Source of the DNA: Sphingobium sp. CECT 9361
GTDB taxonomy: Bacteria; Pseudomonadota; Alphaproteobacteria; Sphingomonadales; Sphingomonadaceae
DNA: 64,000 nt
Assembly: GCF_918741285.1 (NCBI RefSeq)
Contig: NZ_CAKKNC010000002.1
Span: forward strand, 124,001-188,000
Direction of reading: 5' to 3'
Both the position numbers and the translations under genes were made by a program. The notes under the pieces are model-generated. The model saw only the letters and a list, made by a program, of their open reading frames with translations. It was not told where the DNA came from and made no database searches. The number at the start of each line of letters is the position of its first letter. The stretch's first letter is position 1. Shown piece by piece: positions 56,688 through 64,000 of the stretch.

Positions 56688-58496
56688 TCAGACCAGGGCT
56701 TTCGCTTCGTCGTCCATCGTGCCTGACACCATGCTGGGGTCAAGCAACATATCGGTATGCGCCGCGCCCGATGGTATCATCGGGAAACAGTTGGACAGTT
56801 TTGCCACACGGCAGTCGACCAGAACGGGGCCGGGCGTATCGATCATACGCTGAATACCCGATGCCAGATCTGCATGACTTTCAATTCGAATGGCTGTCCA
56901 GCCATAGGCTTCAGCCAGCTTCACGAAGTCGGGAAGACTGTCGCTGTAGCTTTCCGAATAACGGCTCTCGTAGGTCAATTCCTGCCATTGCCGGACCATG
57001 CCCATATATTCATTGTTCAGGATGAAAATCTTGACCGGCAGCCGATACTGCGTTGCGGTGCCGAGTTCCTGAATATTCATCTGGATGGAAGCATCACCGG
57101 CAATGTCGATGACCAGCGCGTCGGGGTTGCCCAATTGCGCGCCGATAGCAGCCGGAAGGCCATAGCCCATGGTTCCAAGACCGCCGGAGGTGAGCCATTT
57201 GTTGGGATCATCGAAATGGAAGTGCTGTGCCGCCCACATCTGATGCTGGCCGACTTCGGTCGTGATGATGACGTTCTTGCCCCGCGTCGCGGTGAACAGG
57301 TCGGCAATTGCGCGCTGCGGCATGATCTCCTCGCCGCCTTCGACATAGTCGAGGCTGCGACGGGCGCGCCATCCGTCGATGCGCGCCCACCATTCCGAAA
57401 AATCGGGCTTGGCATAGCCGCGCTTCTTCAGCATAGCGATCATGTCCGCCATGACGCTGCCAACGTCACCGATGACGGGCAGGTCGACCAGCACGTTCTT
57501 GTTCACCGAACTGCGATCGATATCGACGTGAATCTTTTTGCTGTTGGGCGAGAAGGCGTCGAGCCGTCCGGTAACGCGATCGTCGAAGCGCGCGCCGAGG
57601 CAGAGGATCAAGTCCGCCTTATTCATAGCGAAATTGGCTTCGTAGGTGCCGTGCATACCCAGCATGCCAAGCCATTGACCGCCTGACGCGGGGTAAGATC
57701 CAAGACCCATCAGCGTCGAGGTGACAGGTGCACCCGTCATCTCGGCCAGTTCCCGCAACAACGTGCTGGCTTCCGGCCCCGAGTTGATGATGCCGCCGCC
57801 GGTGTAGAGAATGGGGCGTTCGGCAGCCATCAGCATTTCGACGGCGGATTCGATCAGGCGCGGATCAGCTTTGACCTGCGGGCGGTAGCTCGGATGATCG
57901 ATCGGTTCCGGGCGAGCATAAGGCGCGGTGGCGACCTGAACGTCCTTGGGAATGTCGATGACGACCGGGCCGGGACGACCTGATGTTGCGATATGAAACG
58001 CCTCATGGATGACATGCGCGAGTTTGGTCGGCGATTTCACCAGATAATTATGCTTGGTGCAGTGGCGCGTCAGGCCAACTGTGTCGGCTTCCTGAAATGC
58101 GTCGGTGCCGATCAGATGCGTGGCAACCTGGCCGGTGATGACGACCATCGGGATCGAGTCCATCAGCGCATCGGTGATGCCGGTGATTGCATTGGTTGCG
58201 CCGGGACCGGACGTGACAAGAACGACGCCGGGTTTGCCCGTAGAGCGCGCATAGCCTTCCGCAGCATGGGTGGCAGCCTGTTCATGCCGAACCAGAATAT
58301 GCTTGATCCTGGGATGCGCGTAGAGCGCATCGTAAATGGGGAGCACCGCGCCGCCGGGATAGCCGAACACCACTTCAACGCCCAGGTCGACCAGGCATTC
58401 GCACAAGATGTCGGCACCGCTACGTTCTTTATGGGTGGTCTTCGGGCGATTGCCCGCGCCAGCGTTCCCCTGCGTAACGGCCTGAGAGTCGGCCAC
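56688..58496 (-). CDS. ilvB: Acetolactate synthase large (catalytic) subunit
   Basis: A 602-aa TPP- and FAD-dependent enzyme making 2-acetolactate from pyruvate, the first common step of valine and leucine synthesis. The catalytic Glu lies in ILVRHEQAATHAAEGYARST. Other blocks are GKPGVVLVTSGPGATNAITG, the FAD region LGMLGMHGTYEANFAM and the TPP/Mg motif GDASIQMNIQELGTATQYRL, then LNNEYMGMVRQWQ. The start is a GTG with AGGAG eight bases upstream. It opens the run ilvB-orf-ilvN-ilvC. Confidence 0.97.
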   Translation of the reverse strand: MADSQAVTQGNAGAGNRPKTTHKERSGADILCECLVDLGVEVVFGYPGGAVLPIYDALYAHPRIKHILVRHEQAATHAAEGYARSTGKPGVVLVTSGPGATNAITGITDALMDSIPMVVITGQVATHLIGTDAFQEADTVGLTRHCTKHNYLVKSPTKLAHVIHEAFHIATSGRPGPVVIDIPKDVQVATAPYARPEPIDHPSYRPQVKADPRLIESAVEMLMAAERPILYTGGGIINSGPEASTLLRELAEMTGAPVTSTLMGLGSYPASGGQWLGMLGMHGTYEANFAMNKADLILCLGARFDDRVTGRLDAFSPNSKKIHVDIDRSSVNKNVLVDLPVIGDVGSVMADMIAMLKKRGYAKPDFSEWWARIDGWRARRSLDYVEGGEEIMPQRAIADLFTATRGKNVIITTEVGQHQMWAAQHFHFDDPNKWLTSGGLGTMGYGLPAAIGAQLGNPDALVIDIAGDASIQMNIQELGTATQYRLPVKIFILNNEYMGMVRQWQELTYESRYSESYSDSLPDFVKLAEAYGWTAIRIESHADLASGIQRMIDTPGPVLVDCRVAKLSNCFPMIPSGAAHTDMLLDPSMVSGTMDDEAKALV

Positions 58497-58571
58497 GATA
58501 AATCTCCTGTCTGCCTGTCAGCGCGCAATGGGCCACTCCCACGCGGATGACAAGTCCGGTCTAGGAGGTGC

Positions 58572-58600
58572 GCTCTATGTGTTATAATATGCCGTGTCAA
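58572..58600 (-). promoter_or_regulatory. Possible ilvB promoter
   Basis: A perfect TTGACA (58595-58600, minus strand) is followed 17 bases later by TAGAGC, a poor -10 box, with an A/T-rich TATTATAACA in the spacer. It lies about 75 bp upstream of the ilvB start, between miaA and ilvB. Supported only by the -35 match. Confidence 0.3.
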
Positions 58601-58606
58601 CCCAAT

Positions 58607-59548
58607 CTATCGCAATAATGTTACGATATCATCGGCATTATTGTTATGGATAATATCGCGATGGCGCGGCCATGTTGCGGGCGGCTGGTTCGAAAACCAT
58701 GTATATTGGCGCTTTGCATATTGCCGGGTGGCGAGCCGACCGCGTTCGAGCATCTCGGTTCGTTCTATCTCTCCGGCTTCCCATGCCGCGATTTCGCGCA
58801 CGCCTATGGCGCGCATGACTGGCAGGAGGGGGGCGAGATTACGTGCGACCAGCGTGCGTACCTCCTCGATAGCGCCTTGTTCCACCATCAGGTCAAAACG
58901 GGTGTCGCAGCGCGCGATAAGCCAGTCTCGCGGGGGTAGAAGGATGAGTGGACGTAGAGATATCCGATCGCCTATGCCGCCTTCCTTATGGGCCTGCCAT
59001 TCGGCCAGCGGACGACCCGTTGCGCGGACGACTTCGAGAGCGCGGGCAACGCGCGTCGTGTCTGCGGGTGCCAGGCGCAACGCTGCTGCGGGATCTTCTT
59101 TAGCAAGGGCAGCGTGGGCATCGGCGACGGGAAGGGCGCGGACATGAGCACGCACCGCCGCGTCGATTTCCGGAACGGGCGCGATGCCATCCAGAAGCGT
59201 GCGGATGTAGAGGCCTGTGCCGCCGACGAGGATGGGGAGTTTCCCGCTGGCATGGGCAGCCGCGATTTCGGCGCGGGCTTCGGCGGCCCAGCGTGGTGCG
59301 GAACAGGCCTCCGCACCGTCGATATGGCCGAACAGGCGGTGAGGCGCGCGGGCCATATCGTCGGGTGATGGGCGCGCGGACAGGATCGAGAGATCTCGGT
59401 ACACTTGGCTGGCGTCGGCATTGATGACGATGCCGCCGGTCTCTTCGGCCAAGGCGATGGCAAGCGCACTCTTGCCGCTGGCGGTCGGCCCGGCAATAAG
59501 CGCGAGCGGCGGGCGGGATTCGCCTCGATCTGTTTCAGGAGTATCCAT
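58607..59548 (-). CDS. miaA: tRNA dimethylallyltransferase
   Basis: A 313-aa enzyme that adds dimethylallyl to A37 of tRNAs reading UNN codons. The P-loop is [20 protein letters not shown], followed by [20 protein letters not shown] and [15 protein letters not shown], all typical. Later blocks are [34 protein letters not shown] and [11 protein letters not shown]. The start is ATG 59546-59548 ([10 protein letters not shown]); an ATG at 59581 is possible. Its start codon overlaps the start of serB on the other strand. Confidence 0.95.
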   Translation of the reverse strand: MDTPETDRGESRPPLALIAGPTASGKSALAIALAEETGGIVINADASQVYRDLSILSARPSPDDMARAPHRLFGHIDGAEACSAPRWAAEARAEIAAAHASGKLPILVGGTGLYIRTLLDGIAPVPEIDAAVRAHVRALPVADAHAALAKEDPAAALRLAPADTTRVARALEVVRATGRPLAEWQAHKEGGIGDRISLRPLILLPPRDWLIARCDTRFDLMVEQGAIEEVRTLVARNLAPLLPVMRAIGVREIAAWEAGEIERTEMLERGRLATRQYAKRQYTWFSNQPPATWPRHRDIIHNNNADDIVTLLR

Positions 59549-60422
59549 GTTCGTTGCAACCTTAGTGGCAAGTGAGGCCATCGGGCAGGGGGATATTGCA
59601 GAAGCGCGCGACCGCCTGAACGCGGCGAGTTGTGCGGCGGGCGAATGGCGCTGGATCGATCAGGATAAGGCCGCAGATATCTTCTTCGTGGATGATGCAG
59701 TGTCGGCGCGTGCGGCTCTTGCCGGGATAGGGCAGGGCATCGACGTTATCGTGCAGCCAGTGGCTTCGCGGGAAAAGAAGCTGATCGTAGCGGATATGGA
59801 TTCGACGATGATCACGGTCGAATGCATCGATGAGCTTGCCGATTACGCAGGGATCAAGGATCAGATCGCGGAGATCACTGAGCGGGCGATGCAAGGCGAG
59901 CTGGACTTTGCCGAAGCGTTGCGGGCGCGCGTGGCATTGCTCAAGGGGCTGGACGATGCGGTGATCGATCAATGCCGCCTTGAGCGGGTCAAGATCATGC
60001 CCGGCGCGAAGGCGCTGATCGGCACTATGCGCTCCCGGGGCGCGCGTGCGATATTGGTGTCTGGTGGGTTCACGCGGTTCACCGGGCCAGTGGCGGCGGA
60101 GATTGGCTTCGATACGGCGGTCGCGAATGTTCTGGATATTGTCGATGGCAAGCTGACGGGAACGGTATGCGATCCCATTGTCGATGCAGCGCGCAAGCGG
60201 TTCGAGCTGGGAGCCGCAATGGCGCAGCACCGATTGCCACGGGAGGCTACGTTGGCCGTGGGAGACGGGGCGAACGACATTCCGATGATCGAGGCTGCAG
60301 GGCTGGGCGTCGCCTATCACGCTAAGGCGAAAGCGCGGGCGGCGGCGGATGCGGAGATCGTCTATGGCGACCTGAGCGTGCTGCTGTATGCGCAGGGGAT
60401 TGGGCGGAGCGATTGGGTATAA
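59547..60422 (+). CDS. serB: Phosphoserine phosphatase
   Basis: A 291-aa HAD-family enzyme for the last step of serine synthesis. The catalytic motif is [20 protein letters not shown] (DxDxT). [20 protein letters not shown] and [20 protein letters not shown] complete the HAD set. The N-terminal 75 residues form the small regulatory region of bacterial SerB. The ATG at 59547-59549 has AGGAG six bases upstream, inside the miaA coding region of the opposite strand. Convergent with the K+ channel gene, 5 bp between stops. Confidence 0.95.
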   Translation: MFVATLVASEAIGQGDIAEARDRLNAASCAAGEWRWIDQDKAADIFFVDDAVSARAALAGIGQGIDVIVQPVASREKKLIVADMDSTMITVECIDELADYAGIKDQIAEITERAMQGELDFAEALRARVALLKGLDDAVIDQCRLERVKIMPGAKALIGTMRSRGARAILVSGGFTRFTGPVAAEIGFDTAVANVLDIVDGKLTGTVCDPIVDAARKRFELGAAMAQHRLPREATLAVGDGANDIPMIEAAGLGVAYHAKAKARAAADAEIVYGDLSVLLYAQGIGRSDWV

Positions 60423-60427
60423 CTTCT

Positions 60428-61483
60428 CTAAGGTCGCGCGTGTGGCTTTCCGTTGGCGCCCGGAACGATCTCCACGATCTGGTCCCCGGCCTGTAGGATT
60501 TTTGCGGCCTCTTCCCAATAACCGATGGGGGATTCGTTGCGGTAAATCCGCAGAGCGATGCCGGTTGTGACGCTTTGCAGCGGCTTGCCGATTTCGTCCG
60601 GGAGGACCGCGCGTTCGGATAGTTTTACGCCGCCGCCTGCTGCCGCGAGGTCGGCCATATAGTCGGCGATGTGATGCCCTGAGCAGCTTCCTGCCAGCAA
60701 CAAGCCCGCAAAGCTGACGGGGTTGATGACGGTGGTTGCGCCTGCCTGACGAGCGGGTAACTCATTGTCTTCATTGCGAACAACGATGCTGATCGGGACA
60801 TCCGGGGCCAGATGGCGGGCGGTCAGCGTGATGAGGATGGAGGAGTCGTCGCGCCCTGCGGACACGATCAGCGAACAGGCACGATCTATTCGCACATCGG
60901 CAAGTGTCTTGTCCCGCGTCGCGTCGCCACAGAGGATGTTGCAGCCCAGCGCCTCTGCTTCGGCCAGCGCGGTTTCGTTGCCGTCGATGACGACGATGGA
61001 ATGCGGATCGTGGCCGCGCGCGATGAGTTCCCGCACGGCCTCGCTATTGCTCGTGCCGAACCCGGCAACGACGATGTGCTTGTCGAGCGCTTTTTGAATG
61101 CGGGCCATACGCCACCTGTAGAATGTGTTGCGAAGGAAGAAGTTATAGGCCGTGCCGAGAAAAATCAGCCACACGAACAGCCGAATGGGCGTGACGATGA
61201 ATGTTTCGAACAGGCGCGTCTGCGGGCTGACCGGCACGATATCGCCATAGCCGACGGTGGTTACCGTGACCGTCGTGAAATACAGCACGTCGATAAAGCT
61301 GATGTGATTGTCGAGATTGTCCTTCAGGCCGTCGCGGTCGATCCAGTGGATCGCAAGGACGATGGTGATCAGGACGAAGATCGCTCCGACCCGCCACGCA
61401 AGATCCATCCATGCCGGAAGCGAGGAGCGGCGGCGCAGGAAATGCGCGACGCCGGGACCGACCGGGCGACGGTCAAGACGCAT
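60428..61483 (-). CDS. Potassium channel protein with RCK (TrkA-N) domain
   Basis: A 351-aa two-helix K+ channel. An outer helix (VGAIFVLITIVLAIHWI) is followed by the pore and the selectivity filter TVTTVGYGDIVPVSPQTRLF, then an inner helix (IRLFVWLIFLGTAYNFFL). The cytoplasmic RCK domain starts HIVVAGFGTSNSEAVRELIA and uses VIDGNETALAEAEALGCNIL, a Rossmann fold for NAD/ATP-like ligands. A TrkA-C-like part ends the protein. I start at ATG 61481-61483; a TTG one codon upstream is possible. It resembles Kch/MthK types. It follows surE by 40 bp. Confidence 0.9.
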   Translation of the reverse strand: MRLDRRPVGPGVAHFLRRRSSLPAWMDLAWRVGAIFVLITIVLAIHWIDRDGLKDNLDNHISFIDVLYFTTVTVTTVGYGDIVPVSPQTRLFETFIVTPIRLFVWLIFLGTAYNFFLRNTFYRWRMARIQKALDKHIVVAGFGTSNSEAVRELIARGHDPHSIVVIDGNETALAEAEALGCNILCGDATRDKTLADVRIDRACSLIVSAGRDDSSILITLTARHLAPDVPISIVVRNEDNELPARQAGATTVINPVSFAGLLLAGSCSGHHIADYMADLAAAGGGVKLSERAVLPDEIGKPLQSVTTGIALRIYRNESPIGYWEEAAKILQAGDQIVEIVPGANGKPHARP

Positions 61484-61523
61484 CAAGGAGCCGATATCTT
61501 TGAAGAACCCAAGGCCATGTCAG

Positions 61524-62318
61524 CTATGATAGCAGCCCCGTGCCATCATGCAACGTATTTGAAAAGGCCGCTGCAACGGCGTCCATCGACCCGTCATGGG
61601 TCAGGTCGTAGTGGAGGGGGGTGACAGTGATATAGCCTTGCGAAATGGCTTCCAGATCGGTCCCCGCAGGCACAGCGTCGCTATTGCCCAGGCCGAACCA
61701 GTAATAGCGATAGCCGCGTGGGTCGGTGCCTTCGATGATGCGCGTGCGATCGACATCATGGAAGCCCTGACGAACAACCCGGACGCCTTTGACTTCGGCC
61801 GGTTCGATGGCAGGGAAATTGACGTTCAGCAGCATACGCTTGCCCGCAGGCATGGCGATCAGGGGGCGGAGTACCTTTTCACCCCATGCCTCTGCACAGG
61901 CAAAGGGAACGCTGTCCCCCATGCCTTCGCGAGAATAGACCTGGCTGAGCGCGATGGAGCGAATCCCCGAAATCGCGCCTTCCATGGCTGCTGCCACCGT
62001 GCCGCTATAGGTCACGTCCTCGGCCAGATTTGCGCCGCGATTGACGCCGGAGAGGATGAGGTTCGGCGGGCAGTCTTTCATCAATTGACCCACCGCCATC
62101 ATCACCGCGTCGGTAGGCGTTCCGGTGACGCTGTAATGTTTATCGGCATGTTTGCGAATGCGGAGCGGGCGCGACAGCGTGAGGCTGTGGCCTGCGCCGG
62201 ACTGTTCTTCCGAAGGCGCGACGATCCAGATGTCGTCGGACAAGGTGCGGGCGATAGCCTCCAGCACCTTGAGGCCGGGGGCGTGGACGCCGTCGTCATT
62301 GGTCAGGAGGATGCGCAT
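61524..62318 (-). CDS. surE: 5'/3'-nucleotidase SurE
   Basis: A 264-aa metal-dependent nucleotidase. The metal site is MRILLTNDDGVHAPGLKVLE (two Asp), followed by VAPSEEQSGAGHSLTLSRPL and ILSGVNRGANLAEDVTYSGT, where Asn and Ser complete the site. SurE dephosphorylates nucleoside monophosphates and helps stationary-phase survival. In many alphaproteobacteria it sits with serS, as here, and the pcm gene follows, but pcm is absent in this window. The gap to serS is 40 bp. Confidence 0.96.
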   Translation of the reverse strand: MRILLTNDDGVHAPGLKVLEAIARTLSDDIWIVAPSEEQSGAGHSLTLSRPLRIRKHADKHYSVTGTPTDAVMMAVGQLMKDCPPNLILSGVNRGANLAEDVTYSGTVAAAMEGAISGIRSIALSQVYSREGMGDSVPFACAEAWGEKVLRPLIAMPAGKRMLLNVNFPAIEPAEVKGVRVVRQGFHDVDRTRIIEGTDPRGYRYYWFGLGNSDAVPAGTDLEAISQGYITVTPLHYDLTHDGSMDAVAAAFSNTLHDGTGLLS

Positions 62319-62358
62319 TGGAAACTTTCGAGCAGCGAATGGAATGTCGGCGAATGGA

Positions 62359-63645
<1,287 letters not shown>

Positions 63646-63704
63646 CTATGCCGCCGGGCGATGAGGCGTGCAAGAGCGGTTCGCGCCTGCGGCGCGGTTC
63701 ATGG

Positions 63705-63738
63705 AAAAAGGGCGGACCTGTAACACAGGCTCGCCCTT
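63705..63738 (-). terminator. Rho-independent terminator of the serine-rich protein gene
   Basis: On the minus strand AAGGGCG-AG-CCTGT-GTT-ACAGG-TC-CGCCCTT forms a long stem with one internal mismatch pair, followed by TTTCC (T5 in total). It lies 25 bp after the stop of the gene at the right edge. Confidence 0.85.
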
Positions 63739-63762
63739 GAACTTTCCCCCACGGAAACTTGA

Positions 63763-64000
63763 TCAGACTGCCTCTTGAGCCTCTTCGTCCGCCTTCTTTG
63801 CAAAGCGCCGACGGGCGACAAGGGCTGCCGCTGCTGCGCCGAACAGAAGAACCATCGGCGGCGCGGGAACGTCGGTCCCGCCGCTGCTGCTCGACGTTCC
63901 GCCGCTGCTGCTTGACGAGGATGACGACGACGAGCTGGAGCTGGACGATGAGGATGACGAACTGCTGCTGGTCGCGCCGAAGCTGGACGAGGAAGTCGAG
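63763..64000 (-). CDS. Serine-rich secreted protein with VPAP-type C-terminal sorting signal, 3' part
   Basis: The last 78 codons of a minus-strand gene cut by the right edge. The visible part starts STSSSSFGAT, then a run of about 25 serines, GGTSSSSGGTD, and the C-terminal signal VPAPPMVLLFGAAAAALVAR followed by RRF and a charged tail AKKADEEAQEAV. The order of a Pro motif, a 15-20-residue hydrophobic helix and a basic cluster is that of PEP-CTERM-like proteins handled by an exosortase, in the VPAP variant. The charged tail after the Arg run is longer than usual. The serine run uses many different Ser codons, so it is not a simple slippage tract. The protein is probably exported and surface-linked. 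Confidence 0.6.
   Translation of the reverse strand, partial: STSSSSFGATSSSSSSSSSSSSSSSSSSSSSSGGTSSSSGGTDVPAPPMVLLFGAAAAALVARRRFAKKADEEAQEAV

Overview
The window is a 64 kb piece of chromosome, roughly 60-63 % G+C by eye, from an aerobic Gram-negative alphaproteobacterium, most likely a member of the Sphingomonadaceae. Support comes from the look of the proteins (GlyQ/GlyS, GyrA, PPDK, CcmC-I, a DUF6356 protein, a VPAP-type C-terminal sorting signal), from frequent GTG and TTG starts, and from the short palindromic repeats. It is mostly core genome. I see no prophage, insertion sequence, integrase, CRISPR array or secretion island. The genus is inference; the family assignment is fairly secure.

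Layout. 0-2 kb (minus): the 5' end of rplY and two tandem TraB/GumN-family genes. 2.2-8.4 kb (plus): glyQ-glyS and ppdK, then tRNA-Arg(ACG) with its own terminator. 8.6-13.4 kb: small genes (a 50-aa membrane peptide, a PilZ protein, corA, a YfcG-type GST, a DUF6356 protein, a VOC protein, a 73-aa membrane protein) and a 0.9 kb gene-free stretch full of palindromic repeats. 13.4-17 kb (minus): an arginine-succinyltransferase cluster made of an M20 hydrolase, astA and astB. 17-25.4 kb: a DUF481 barrel, rppH, a deacetylase-family protein, korA-korB, a photolyase and cfa. 25.5-28.2 kb: gyrA. 28.5-31.2 kb: two tandem secreted TPR-like paralogues. 31.3-36.3 kb: an acyl-CoA dehydrogenase divergent from marR-SBF transporter, then mobA and a Pro/Ala-rich membrane protein. 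36.4-42.6 kb: mfd, sdhE, recG and an unlisted 46-aa Arg-rich ORF. 42.6-44.8 kb: an SDR and purF. 45-49.9 kb: a tightly overlapping cytochrome c maturation operon, ccmCDEFGHI, without ccmAB. 50-52 kb: kup. 52-59.5 kb (minus): the branched-chain amino-acid block miaA, ilvB, a 121-aa unknown gene, ilvN, ilvC, yceI and leuA. 59.5-63.6 kb: serB (plus), a K+ channel, surE and serS (minus). The right edge cuts a serine-rich secreted protein.

How the genes work together. The ilvB-orf-ilvN-ilvC run followed by leuA gives valine, isoleucine and leucine synthesis. leuA is preceded by a 14-codon leucine-containing reading frame that ends inside a terminator-like hairpin, the layout of a ribosome-mediated attenuator. 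The ccm operon supplies haem handling and apocytochrome reduction; its ABC subunits must lie elsewhere. mfd, recG and the photolyase give DNA repair.

The least ordinary observations are two 76-bp palindromic elements inserted in the same reading frame within glyS, with a roughly 49 % G+C patch between them; the putative leu leader; the unknown gene buried between ilvB and ilvN; head-to-head miaA/serB starts sharing four bases; a 22-bp alternating purine-pyrimidine tract 80 bp upstream of gyrA; and an Arg-rich 46-aa peptide gene after recG.
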